From assembly GCA_029319145.1 (NCBI GenBank), contig CP119753.1, positions 992,001 through 1,056,000 on the forward strand: DNA of 64,000 nucleotides. Direction: 5' to 3'. Shown here in pieces: positions 51,308-61,948 of the stretch. Origin of the DNA: Microbacter sp. GSS18. GTDB lineage: Bacteria > Actinomycetota > Actinomycetes > Actinomycetales > Microbacteriaceae. The first letter of the stretch is position 1. Each line of letters opens with the position of its first letter. Position numbers and translations under genes: made by a program. The notes below the pieces were generated by a model. It did not search any database, was not told the DNA's origin, and saw only the letters and a program-made list of their open reading frames with translations.

Positions 51308-51313
51308 TAGTCT
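51308..51313 (+). promoter_or_regulatory. -10 box of leaderless promoter
   Basis: TAGTCT 6 nt before GTG at 51320. Another GTG directly after the box (51314) would fall outside the expected transcript. Confidence 0.5.
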
Positions 51314-51319
51314 GTGACC

Positions 51320-51508
51320 GTGAAAGGACCCTGGCTGCTGCTCGGAGGGCTGCTGGTGCTCGCGGTGGTGTCGTGGGGCTTCGCCGGTGAGCCGGCGGCC
51401 CCGTTCTTCGTCTACGGGGCCTACATCCTCGCGGCCGCCGGCCTGATCGTCACCACGCAGGAGGTGCTGGCGCGCCATCGCGCCCGACGCGAGCGCGACG
51501 GCCGCTGA
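51320..51508 (+). CDS. Small membrane protein, unknown
   Basis: 62 residues with two hydrophobic segments, WLLLGGLLVLAVVSWGFAG and FFVYGAYILAAAGLIVTT, then a basic tail HRARRERDGR. Not recognised. The GTG was chosen by its distance from the -10 box; the preceding in-frame GTG adds two residues. Followed by a terminator at 51536. Confidence 0.65.
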   Translation: MKGPWLLLGGLLVLAVVSWGFAGEPAAPFFVYGAYILAAAGLIVTTQEVLARHRARRERDGR

Positions 51509-51535
51509 TCCACGCAGGCGGGCGCCGAAACGACG

Positions 51536-51559
51536 AGACCCCCGGCGAACCGGGGGTCT
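51536..51559. terminator. Terminator after the 62-aa protein and convergent tRNA-Val
   Basis: Stem AGACCCCCGG/CCGGGGGTCT with loop CGAA, followed by TT. Confidence 0.85.
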
Positions 51560-51564
51560 TGCAG

Positions 51565-51637
51565 TGGGCGATACCAGACTCGAACTGATGACCTCTTCCG
51601 TGTGAAGGAAGCGCGCTACCAACTGCGCCAATCGCCC
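51565..51637 (-). tRNA. tRNA-Val (anticodon CAC)
   Basis: Acceptor stem GGGCGAT/ATCGCCC; anticodon stem CTTCC/GGAAG with loop TTCACAC; T arm CAGTTCGAGTCTG. Reads GUG. Discriminator A, CCA not encoded. Confidence 0.95.
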
Positions 51638-51792
51638 TCGCCCCGCGAGGGGGCCGAGTAACGATGTTAGCGGATGCGGGACGCTGCGACGAATCGAGAA
51701 CCGAGACACGCGCGGGCCCGCGCCGGTTTGGCGGATGCGCTCCGATCGGCTAAAGTCGATCAAGTCGCCGGGGAGATCTCGGGGGCGAAAAT

Positions 51793-51865
51793 GCGGATGT
51801 AGCGCAGTTGGTAGCGCATCACCTTGCCAAGGTGAGGGTCGCGAGTTCGAGTCTCGTCATCCGCT
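51793..51865 (+). tRNA. tRNA-Gly (anticodon GCC), copy 1
   Basis: Acceptor GCGGATG/CATCCGC; anticodon loop TTGCCAA in stem CACC/GGTG; T arm GAGTTCGAGTCTC. Identical to 52158-52230. Confidence 0.95.
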
Positions 51866-51932
51866 CGAGTGCGGGGATCGCCACACGGAGAATTCCGAAA
51901 GCCGATCACGACACGTGGGTCGAACCACACAC

Positions 51933-52003
51933 GGTGGCGTGGCCGAGCGGCTAGGCACCGGCCTGCAAAGCCGTTTACACGGGTTCGAATCCCGTCGCCA
52001 CCT
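51933..52003 (+). tRNA. tRNA-Cys (anticodon GCA)
   Basis: 71 nt. Acceptor GGTGGCG/CGCCACC; anticodon loop CTGCAAA between CGGC and GCCG; T arm GGGTTCGAATCCC. Confidence 0.95.
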
Positions 52004-52030
52004 CACTTCACAACTGAACAGCCTTCACAG

Positions 52031-52102
52031 GCGCGATTGGCGCAGCGGTAGCGCGCTTCCCTGACACGGAAGAGGTCACTGGTTCGATCCCAGTATCGCG
52101 CA
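52031..52102 (+). tRNA. tRNA-Val (anticodon GAC)
   Basis: Acceptor GCGCGAT/ATCGCGC; anticodon loop CTGACAC in CTTCC/GGAAG; T arm TGGTTCGATCCCA. Reads GUC. Confidence 0.95.
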
Positions 52103-52107
52103 CGGAC

Positions 52108-52127
52108 AGCCCCCTTCAACGGGGGCT
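52108..52127 (+). terminator. Terminator of the tRNA unit
   Basis: AGCCCCC TTCAAC GGGGGCT followed by TTCTC, 5 bp after tRNA-Val(GAC). Confidence 0.85.
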
Positions 52128-52157
52128 TTCTCATCGGACGGCGCAGCCGCCCGATGC

Positions 52158-52230
52158 GCGGATGTAGCGCAGTTGGTAGCGCATCACCTTGCCAAGGTGA
52201 GGGTCGCGAGTTCGAGTCTCGTCATCCGCT
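52158..52230 (+). tRNA. tRNA-Gly (anticodon GCC), copy 2
   Basis: Exact copy of 51793-51865, placed after the terminator and 30 bp before the AlkD-like gene. Confidence 0.95.
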
Positions 52231-52260
52231 CCACTCTTCCTGTTGCCGACGGGAGCGTTC

Positions 52261-52917
52261 ATGTCGATCGCCGACACGATCCGTGAACGCCTCGCCGCCG
52301 CCGGCGATCCGGACCGCGCGGCCGGCCAGCAGGCCTACATGCGTTCCGCCATGCGCTTCCGCGGCGTGCGCCTGCCCGATGTGCGGACCATCGCGAAGCA
52401 CGCGCTGCCGGACCGCCCTGAGCCCGAGGCTCTCCTGAACGCCGCCACCGACCTGTGGGACGACGCGGCGTACCGCGAGGAGCGCTACGCCGCCCTCGCG
52501 ATCATCGCGCACCGGCGGCTGCGCGGCGACCGGCGCGTCGTGCCGCTGATCGAGCACATGGTGCGCTCCGGGCGGTGGTGGGACATCACCGACGACGCGG
52601 CGCATCGCGTGCGCGACCTGCTCGACGCGGCACCCGGCGAGACGGCGCGGCTCATCCGGGGCTGGAGCGTCGACGACGACCTGTGGATGCGCCGCCTCGC
52701 GATCATCTCGCAGCTCGGACGCCGGGACCGCACCGACGCGGTCCTCCTCGCCGACGTCCTGGAGCCGAACCTGGGCGACTCGGACGTCTTCATCCGAAAG
52801 GCCGTCGGCTGGGCGCTCCGGGATTACGCCCGCGCCGCGCCCGACTGGGTGCGCTCGTACGTCGACGCGCATGAGTTGAGTCCCCTCAGCCGCCGCGAGG
52901 CCCTCCGGCACCTCTGA
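52261..52917 (+). CDS. DNA alkylation repair protein (AlkD-like)
   Basis: 218 residues, all-helical HEAT-like glycosylase of the AlkC/AlkD family, removing positively charged alkylated bases such as 7-methylguanine. GRWWDITDDAAHRVRDLL supplies the Trp and catalytic Asp region (about residue 106), followed by WMRRLAIISQLGRRDRTD and DVFIRKAVGWALRDYARAAP. ATG at 52261 after CGGGAG; an in-frame TTG at 52243 is less likely. It could share transcription with the upstream tRNA-Gly. Confidence 0.88.
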   Translation: MSIADTIRERLAAAGDPDRAAGQQAYMRSAMRFRGVRLPDVRTIAKHALPDRPEPEALLNAATDLWDDAAYREERYAALAIIAHRRLRGDRRVVPLIEHMVRSGRWWDITDDAAHRVRDLLDAAPGETARLIRGWSVDDDLWMRRLAIISQLGRRDRTDAVLLADVLEPNLGDSDVFIRKAVGWALRDYARAAPDWVRSYVDAHELSPLSRREALRHL

Positions 52918-53252
52918 CCTGTCCGGCCCGCGCCACACATCGTGGTGAGCGAGGTCACACGACGCGGGAGCGGTGGCCTACGAGCGTCGGGGTCTCGTGG
53001 TTCTTCGGCGCACTTTCTCTGCTCGGCCGGGCAGCGGCGTCCACCGTCGATGTGCGCTCGACGATCACGTTGTTCACACAAGCCACATGGGCCCGATACA
53101 ACACTTTTGTCTCGATAATCACTTTGTCACCTCTAGACACAGCATTCACACAGCTGATAGGACTGGCGCAGGGGAGACCGGGCGAGCACGGCGCACGGGC
53201 GCACCGCCCGCACGGCTCCCGGCCCCGCACTCTCGCCGAAGGAGATCGACCG
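52918..53252. other. Non-coding gap with an AT-rich patch
   Basis: 335 bp with no supported gene. 53070-53165 is clearly AT-richer than its surroundings and holds TTCACACA twice (53081 and 53144), CGATACAACA and CGATAATC. It probably contains the promoter of the secreted-protein gene, but no -35/-10 pair is convincing. Confidence 0.5.
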
Positions 53253-53816
53253 ATGAACGCCACGCTCCGCCTGCCCAGACCCGTCCTCGCGATCTTCACG
53301 ATCATGGTCGCGCTCCTCCTCGCCGTGCCGCTGACCGGTGCAGCCGGCGGCAACAGCCCGAACGCCAAGATGTGTCAGCAGGGCGGCTGGGAGGAATCCT
53401 CGCCGGTGGAGAGCCGCTGGGCCGGGTTCGACTCCCAGCCGGACTGCACGACGTACGGCGCGAGGGGCGGCGAGGTCGTCGAGACGCCCGACGACCACGG
53501 ATACGTGCGTCTCGAGATGCTCGAGAGCGGCTTCTGCATGGCGGTGTTCGAGATCGACCCGAGCTTCGTGCCGCTCGGTTCGACGGTCACGGTCGCCGCG
53601 ACCATCGACACCGACCCGGTCGTCCTGCAGTTCAGGACCACGTGGGGGGAGCCCGAGTTCCCTCGATACGCCATCGGGTGGGCGCCCGGCCGGACCATCG
53701 CGATCCTGGACGCCTTCACCGCATCCACGTCCCAGTGGTATTACGTCCTGCCCGGGGAGGAGCCCGTGCACTTCGACGCGGACTTCGATCCGACGCCCTG
53801 CGGTTCGCCGCTCTGA
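53253..53816 (+). CDS. Secreted protein of unknown function
   Basis: 187 residues. Signal peptide: basic MNATLRLPRP, hydrophobic VLAIFTIMVALLLAVPL, likely cleavage after about residue 30 (TGAAGG). The mature part has four cysteines (KMCQQGG, PDCTTYG, GFCMAV, TPCGSP), enough for two disulfides, and several Trp. No family recognised. AAGGAGA lies 7 nt before the ATG; the longer open frame upstream has no ribosome site. Followed by a strong stem-loop. Confidence 0.75.
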   Translation: MNATLRLPRPVLAIFTIMVALLLAVPLTGAAGGNSPNAKMCQQGGWEESSPVESRWAGFDSQPDCTTYGARGGEVVETPDDHGYVRLEMLESGFCMAVFEIDPSFVPLGSTVTVAATIDTDPVVLQFRTTWGEPEFPRYAIGWAPGRTIAILDAFTASTSQWYYVLPGEEPVHFDADFDPTPCGSPL

Positions 53817-53829
53817 CCTCCATCGCAGT

Positions 53830-53865
53830 CCGCGGCGCCCCGACCTGCCGGCCGGGGCGCCGCGG
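53830..53865 (+). terminator. Terminator after the secreted-protein gene
   Basis: 13-bp perfect stem CCGCGGCGCCCCG/CGGGGCGCCGCGG, 10-nt loop. Confidence 0.8.
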
Positions 53866-53983
53866 TGCGTCCGGGCCTCTCATGCCCGATCAGCGCCGTT
53901 CGTCGGTCACCGTCCCGATCGCCCCCGCAGCGGGATAATGGAACCGCAGTGTCGGCACGCGCCGACGGTCGAGGAGGACTGAC

Positions 53984-54178
53984 ATGTACACTGCGCCGAA
54001 TCCATGGGAGACCGCGACACATCGTCCTGTCTCCACCGTCGGGAACGGCTGGGGCGCCGCGCTGGTGACGACAGGCCCCGTCCACCAACCGACACAGCCG
54101 GCAGCGCGCCGCGGAACCGGGCTGGGCCGGCTGCTCAGGCGTCTCAGGTCCGGGCGGGACACCGGTCGGACCGCCTGA
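53984..54178 (+). CDS. Small protein, unknown
   Basis: 64 residues, MYTAPNPWETATHRPVSTVG then a Pro/Gly-rich stretch and a basic tail RLLRRLRSGRDTG. Not recognised. Support is its start: GAGGAGGACTGAC ahead of ATG, one of the best ribosome sites in the window, and a GATAAT hexamer about 50 nt upstream. No membrane segment. Precedes the EF-G-like gene by 90 bp. Confidence 0.5.
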   Translation: MYTAPNPWETATHRPVSTVGNGWGAALVTTGPVHQPTQPAARRGTGLGRLLRRLRSGRDTGRTA

Positions 54179-54268
54179 GGCACACGACGATCCGAGCAGC
54201 CCTGTAGCGGCCGACGCTCCCGGCGGGCACGATGGAAGCCACCGTCCGCACCGTCGTGGGGGAGGCCC

Positions 54269-56329
54269 ATGGCCGCGAGAGAGACATCCGTCCGGACCAT
54301 CGCGCTGATCGGCGCCGCAGGCTCGGGGAAGACGACCCTCCTGGAGGCGATCCTGCACCGAGCGGGCGCCATCTCACGACCGGGCAGCGTCGATCGAGGA
54401 TCCACGGTCTCGGATCACGAGCCGGAGGAGATCGCGCGCGGTCACTCGCTCAACCTGTCGCTCGCGGCCTTCGAGTGGACGACCGATGACGGCGTGCACG
54501 CGCTCACCGTCGCGGACACGCCGGGGCATCCCGATTTCGGGGGGGCGGTCGATGCCGCGCTGGCCGTCGCGGATGTCGGCCTGCTCGTGCTGAACTCGTT
54601 CGACGGCGTCGTCGCGGGCACGCGCACCGCGGCCGCCGCGGCGGAGAGCGCGCAGGTGCCGCTCATCGCGGTCGTGACGCAGGAGGATCGGGCGCGCGCC
54701 GATTTCCGCACGGTCGTCGCGGGCCTCCGTGAGCTTCTCGGCGACGTCGTCTGGCCGATCGAGCTTCCGCTCGGCGAGGAGCACGCGTTCCACGGGGTCG
54801 CCGACATCCTCACCGAGCGGGCGCTCGAGGACGACGGATCGGGCGGTCACATCTCCGGCGAGCTGCCCGCCGAGGTGCAGGGGGAGGAGCACGATGCGCA
54901 CGTCGCCGTCGTGGAGGAGATCGTCTCGCACGACGACGCGCAGCTGGAGGAGTACCTCGAAGGCCGCGAGCCGACGGCCGCGGATCTGGCGCGGACATTC
55001 GCCGATGAGGTCGCCGCCCGCGAGGCGGTGCCCGTCGTCGTGTGCTCGGGCGTCACGGGCACCGGGGTCGAGCGTCTGCTCGATCTCGTGTGCACGCTCG
55101 CACCGTCGGCGCAGACGCACGACTCGCGCATCGTCCTGGGTGCGGACGGTCCCGGCACCCGGGTGGACGTGGCGTGCGATCCGGGGGGCGAGACACTCGT
55201 GCACGCGTTCCGGACGATCGCCGACCCGTTCGTGGGGCAGGTGTCGATGCTCAAGGTGCTCTCCGGGGCGCTCCACCCGAACGACAGACTGCGCAACGCC
55301 ACCACCGGCGTCGAGGAGCGCCTCACGGGCCTGTTCCGGCTCCGCGGCGCGGATCACGTGCCGGCGGAATCGCTGCGCGCGGGCGACGTCGGCGCGGTCG
55401 CGAAGCTGACCGGCACGCCGTCCGGCTCGCTGCTGTGGACCCGGTCGACCGGTGCGGCCCGCCCGCTTCCCCTGCCGGAGCGTCAGCCGCTGTTCGCGGT
55501 CAGCGTCGAGCCGGTCTCGCAGGCCGACGACGCCAAGCTGTCGACTGCGCTCGCCCGCCTCGTGTCGGAGGATCCGACACTCGTGGTGGACCGATCCGGC
55601 GGTGCCACGGTCCTGCGGGGCCTGGGGGAGGCCCACGTGGAGGTCGCCGTGCAGCGCATGGCGCGGGTCCTCGGGGTCCACGTCACGACGGGTCCCGCCC
55701 CCATCGCGTACCGGGAGCGGATCATGCGCCCCGCGACCGCGGAGGGCAAGGTGAAGAAGCAGTCCGGTGGACATGGCCAGTTCGCGCTCGTGCAGCTCGC
55801 GGTCTCGCCGCTGCCGGCGAACGCCGGGTACGAGTTCGCGAACTCGGTGGTCGGCGGAGCGGTGCCGAAGGCCTACGTCGCCGCGGTCGAGAAGGGCGCA
55901 CTCGAGGCCCTGCAAGCCGGTGGCCCGCACGGCCATCCCGTCGTGGATGCACGGGTCGAGCTGCTCGACGGCAAGGCGCATTCCGTCGACTCCTCGGACA
56001 TGGCATTCCGCGTCGCGGCATCCCTCGCCGTCACGTCCGCGCTGACGGAGGCGGGGACGGTCGTGCTGGAGCCGGTCTCCATCGTCGTCGTGACCGTTCC
56101 GACCGAGCTGCAGGGTGCCGTCCTGACCGATCTGTCGGGCCGTCGCGGTCGGGTGAGCGCGACCGAGACCATCGATGACCGTCTGGTCCGACTGACCGCG
56201 GCCGTGCCGGACGCGGAGCTGACCCGGTACGTGCTCGATCTGCGATCGCTCACCGCGGGCCGGGGGCAGGTAGCGATCACGCCCGACCGCTATGAGCCCG
56301 TGCCGCACGGCGGTGCCGGTGCGCGCTGA
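54269..56329 (+). CDS. Elongation factor G-like GTPase (EF-G2 type)
   Basis: 686 residues, with EF-G domain order: G1 GAAGSGKTTLLEAIL (15-29), G3 DTPGHPDFGG (83-92), domain II VDVACDPGGETLVHAFRTIA, domains III-V ending LRSLTAGRGQVAITPDRYEP. The G4 motif NKxD is TQED (137-140), so guanine recognition is altered. GTP hydrolysis on the ribosome is not assured; mycobacterial EF-G2 is described as lacking normal translocase activity. ATG at 54269 with GGGGGAGG upstream. Convergent with the 56363 hydrolase. Confidence 0.85.
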   Translation: MAARETSVRTIALIGAAGSGKTTLLEAILHRAGAISRPGSVDRGSTVSDHEPEEIARGHSLNLSLAAFEWTTDDGVHALTVADTPGHPDFGGAVDAALAVADVGLLVLNSFDGVVAGTRTAAAAAESAQVPLIAVVTQEDRARADFRTVVAGLRELLGDVVWPIELPLGEEHAFHGVADILTERALEDDGSGGHISGELPAEVQGEEHDAHVAVVEEIVSHDDAQLEEYLEGREPTAADLARTFADEVAAREAVPVVVCSGVTGTGVERLLDLVCTLAPSAQTHDSRIVLGADGPGTRVDVACDPGGETLVHAFRTIADPFVGQVSMLKVLSGALHPNDRLRNATTGVEERLTGLFRLRGADHVPAESLRAGDVGAVAKLTGTPSGSLLWTRSTGAARPLPLPERQPLFAVSVEPVSQADDAKLSTALARLVSEDPTLVVDRSGGATVLRGLGEAHVEVAVQRMARVLGVHVTTGPAPIAYRERIMRPATAEGKVKKQSGGHGQFALVQLAVSPLPANAGYEFANSVVGGAVPKAYVAAVEKGALEALQAGGPHGHPVVDARVELLDGKAHSVDSSDMAFRVAASLAVTSALTEAGTVVLEPVSIVVVTVPTELQGAVLTDLSGRRGRVSATETIDDRLVRLTAAVPDAELTRYVLDLRSLTAGRGQVAITPDRYEPVPHGGAGAR

Positions 56330-56362
56330 ACCGCCCAGGGCGCGACCGCGCGTCCCGGGAGC

Positions 56363-57411
56363 TCAGCGCCCCAGCGCGTAGCGGATGTACGGGAAGGCGT
56401 CGACGTGCGCGCGTCGACCGACGAACACGTCGGCGTGCCCGTACCCCGGGATCTCGGTGAGAGAGTGTCGTCCCGGCTGGGCGTCCTCGAGGAAGCGGAA
56501 GGTCCGCCGCTGGCTCTCCGGAAGGAACGCCCGGTTGTCGTCGCCGGTCAGCAGAGCGAACCGGGCCTCGGTCCGAGGCGCCGCATCGCCGACGCGGTGG
56601 GGGAGTCCCTCGTAGCCGCGCACCATCACGTACCGCCCCTCGCGGGACGACATGGACATCTGCGCGTACCAGCTGAGGGGGATCTTCCCGAACTCGTGCT
56701 CGAGCCAGTCGTGCGTCGCGCTGTCGAGGTTCTCGTGGCGCCACACCGCGGGGTGTCCCGATCCCAGAGCGAAGCTGGCCATGTTGCAGCCGGGGTTCCT
56801 GCACTCCGGGTGCGCCAGTCGCACGGCGTTCCGGGTGACACGGGGGACGCCCTTCTCGGGGCCGTCGCCCCACGCGATGTCGACGTAGGGCTCACCGGTG
56901 CGGAACATGGGCAGGAGCAGACCGAGCTTCACGCGGGCGAAGAGCGGCAGAACCGGATGCAGCGACACCGAGTTCGCGACGATGACGTCCACTTCGGGGA
57001 CGAGACCTGCGGCGGCGGCGACGCTGAGCGCGACCGCGCCCTGGCAGTGGCCGATGACCTTGACCGTGTCGGAGCCGCTCACGCCGGTGACGTGGCGGAC
57101 GGCGGCGGGGATGTCGTACAGCGCGACATCGTCGATCGTCCACGGCACCGCGGGGAGATCGATCGAGCCGCGCCAATTGAGCATCCAGACGTCCCAGCCG
57201 TCGTCGACGAGGACGTCCACGAGGGATCGGATCGCCGGCGGACGGAACGACTCCGCCCGCATCCCGGCGCCGTGTGCGAGCAGGACAGGACCGCGGGTGG
57301 GCGCCCCCGCACCCCGCACACGGATGAGCGTGATGATCGTGCCGTCATCGGTCAGGACGAAGTCGACCTCGTCCCGATGCGTGCTGCGCGTCGTCGGCGA
57401 CGCGGACGTGC

Positions 57412-57415
<4 letters not shown>
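56363..57415 (-). CDS. Alpha/beta hydrolase with cysteine nucleophile
   Basis: 350 residues. VLLAHGAGMRAESFRPPAIR gives the oxyanion region; the nucleophile elbow is VIGHCQGAVAL with Cys124 in place of Ser, the G-x-C-x-G form of PHA synthases; the His is in IPGYGHADVFVG. No signal peptide. Its start overlaps the GMC oxidoreductase stop as ATGA, so the two are coupled. A thioester-type acyltransferase or hydrolase is plausible, the substrate perhaps the oxidised lipid made by the neighbouring enzymes (inference). Confidence 0.8.
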
Positions 57416-59820
<2,405 letters not shown>

Positions 59821-59925
59821 GGGTTGCGGCCCTCCTTCGGGGTGGTGGTACCCGGCGAAGCACTGGGCACGAACCCCCAGCGGACGGGTGCTGGATCCCG
59901 CGACCGTCGATCCGTGCCTGACCTC

Positions 59926-59954
59926 ACGCTATCCAGGCGGGGGACCGGCCGCAA
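59926..59954 (-). promoter_or_regulatory. Promoter of the GMC-hydrolase operon
   Basis: Minus strand -35 TTGCGG (59954-59949), 17-bp spacer, -10 TAGCGT (59931-59926), about 98 nt from the GTG. Confidence 0.5.
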
Positions 59955-60048
59955 TGGACCGATCCGAGTCCGAGCTGACGGAGATGCCGATCCGGACATG
60001 CTCGCGCGCATCTGGCGAAGAGGATGGCCCCGGCCGCGATGGCTTCAC

Positions 60049-60054
60049 TATGAT
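60049..60054 (+). promoter_or_regulatory. Candidate -10 box of the dioxygenase operon
   Basis: TATGAT 44 nt before the GTG; no good -35. The 278-bp divergent gap contains no regulator gene or clear palindrome. Confidence 0.35.
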
Positions 60055-60098
60055 GCGGGCAAGACACTGGGGCATTCCTCAACCGAACGGAGCGGGAA

Positions 60099-61907
60099 GT
60101 GAGCAATCCATCGGGCCTGGCCCGCGCGTTGATCCGCTACTACAGTCGCGTCAATCGGAAGACCCCGTGGTTCCGGCTTCCCTTCGTGGTGAGCATCGTC
60201 AACCTCATCGCGCTGCGCGACCAGCTCCGAGCCGACAACCTCGTGGACACCCGGACACCCGGCGACACCGGGCGCACGCCGGGAACCACGCTCGAGGACG
60301 CCCAGGAATCGGACCGCCGGTTCCGCAACGCCGACGGTGCCTACAACGATCTGTCCGATCCCGACATGGGGCGGGCGGGCACCCGGTTCGCCCGCAACGT
60401 CGCTCTGGACCGCGCGTGGCCCGACACCGAGCACCTCCTCACGCCGAATCCTCGCGAGATCAGCCAGAAGCTCATGCGCCGCGACAGCTTCACGCCGGCG
60501 ACGTCGCTGAATCTGCTGGCGGCGGCGTGGATCCAGTTCCAGACGCACGACTGGTTCGCCCACGGGCGCGAAGACGAGGATCCCCTCGAGGTCCCCCTGC
60601 CGCCGCACGACGGCTGGTTCGAGGATCCCATGCGGATTCCGCGGACGAAGCAGGACACCACGCGCACGCCCGCCGACGCGCATCTGCCGCCGACGTACAT
60701 CAACAGCCAGTCGCACTGGTGGGATGCCTCGGCCATCTACGGCAGCTCGGAGACGCGCCGCAGCCAGGTCCGCAGCCACATCGGCGGCAAGCTCCGTCTG
60801 CAGGACGGGCATCTCCCGCTGGACCCGGCGTCGGGCGTGGCGATGACCGGGTTCAACGAGAACTGGTGGGTGGGGCTCGGCATGCTCCACACGCTGTTCA
60901 CCCTCGAGCACAATGCGATCTGCGACGCCCTCCATGCCGCCCACCCCGACATGACCGAGGACGAGCTGTTCGGAACGGCGCAGCTGATCGTCTCGGCGCT
61001 GCTCGCGAAGATCCACACCGTCGAGTGGACACCCGCGATCATCGCGACACCGGTCATGAACACGGCCATGCGCGCGAACTGGTGGGGGCTCGCGGGGGAG
61101 CGCATCAGCCGCCGGTTCGGAAGGCTCAGCAAGAGCGACGTGATCAGCGGCATCCCCGGCTCCGAGCACGATCATCACGGTGCGCCGTATCAGCTCACCG
61201 AGGAGTTCGCGGCGGTGTACCGCCTGCATCCGCTCCTTCCGGAACGGCTGGATGTTCGCTCGCGCGTCGACGACCGACTGCTGGACGAGATGGAGTTCCA
61301 GGAGATCATCCTGCTCAACGCCCAGCGCGTGCTCCAGGGGGAGCAGGACGTCGCCGACCTGTGGTACTCGTTCGGCACGCAGCATCCGGGCGCGGTCCAG
61401 CTCCACAACTTCCCGCGCTGGATGCAGGACATCACGCTCCCCGACGGGACGCGCCTGGACCTCGCGGCCCTCGACATCCTGCGCGACCGCGAGCGCGGGG
61501 TGCCCCGCTACAACGAGTTCCGCCGACAGCTGCACCTGAGGCCCGCGGCGTCATTCGACGAGCTCACCGACGACCCGGTGTGGGCGCTTCAGCTGAAGGA
61601 GATGTACGGCGACGTTGAGCTGGTCGATCTGCAGGTCGGCATGCACGCCGAGACCCCGCCGCCCGGGTTCGGGTTCAGCGACACCGCGTTCCGGGTGTTC
61701 ATCCTGATGGCCAGCCGGCGCCTGAAGAGCGACCGGTTCCTCACCGAGTGCTTCACGCCCGAGTACTACACCCAGACGGGTCTGGACTGGATCGCCGACA
61801 ACACGATGATCTCCGTGATCCTGCGTCACTTCCCTGAGCTCGCGCCCGCGCTCGAAGGCGCGACGAACGCCTTCGCCCCGTGGAAGAACGTCGGCGGCTC
61901 ACGCTGA
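60099..61907 (+). CDS. Heme peroxidase/dioxygenase of the cyclooxygenase-alpha-dioxygenase superfamily
   Basis: 602 residues. Distal His150 in QFQTHDWFAHG, proximal His306 in KIHTVEWTPAII, and a Tyr374 in AVYRLHPLLPE at the place of the substrate-radical tyrosine of cyclooxygenases and plant alpha-dioxygenases. Also FTLEHNAICDALHAAHPDM. The order and spacing match fatty acid alpha-dioxygenase/linoleate diol synthase rather than secreted peroxidase; no signal peptide. It should form a fatty acid hydroperoxide. GTG start, GGAGCGGG upstream. The P450 begins 37 bp later. Confidence 0.85.
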   Translation: MSNPSGLARALIRYYSRVNRKTPWFRLPFVVSIVNLIALRDQLRADNLVDTRTPGDTGRTPGTTLEDAQESDRRFRNADGAYNDLSDPDMGRAGTRFARNVALDRAWPDTEHLLTPNPREISQKLMRRDSFTPATSLNLLAAAWIQFQTHDWFAHGREDEDPLEVPLPPHDGWFEDPMRIPRTKQDTTRTPADAHLPPTYINSQSHWWDASAIYGSSETRRSQVRSHIGGKLRLQDGHLPLDPASGVAMTGFNENWWVGLGMLHTLFTLEHNAICDALHAAHPDMTEDELFGTAQLIVSALLAKIHTVEWTPAIIATPVMNTAMRANWWGLAGERISRRFGRLSKSDVISGIPGSEHDHHGAPYQLTEEFAAVYRLHPLLPERLDVRSRVDDRLLDEMEFQEIILLNAQRVLQGEQDVADLWYSFGTQHPGAVQLHNFPRWMQDITLPDGTRLDLAALDILRDRERGVPRYNEFRRQLHLRPAASFDELTDDPVWALQLKEMYGDVELVDLQVGMHAETPPPGFGFSDTAFRVFILMASRRLKSDRFLTECFTPEYYTQTGLDWIADNTMISVILRHFPELAPALEGATNAFAPWKNVGGSR

Positions 61908-61921
61908 CGAGAAGGAGTGAG

Positions 61922-61948
61922 ATGACCGCGAGCGAGAGAGCGCGATGA
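61922..61948 (+). CDS. 8-codon upstream ORF coupled to the P450 start
   Basis: ATG after AAGGAGTGAG reads MTASERAR and stops at TGA 61946-61948, which overlaps the P450 ATG (ATGATG). The ribosome site serves this short frame, not the P450, so P450 translation may be by re-initiation. Alternatively it is the old P450 N-terminus cut off by a frameshift. Confidence 0.45.
   Translation: MTASERAR

Noticed and set aside
51793..52230. Duplicate tRNA-Gly as att sites of an integrated element
   Set aside because: Only tRNA genes and a terminator lie between them; no integrase; gene duplication explains it.
53052..53252. N-terminal extension of the secreted protein
   Set aside because: It would bury the signal peptide; the ATG at 53253 has AAGGAGA and opens the signal sequence.
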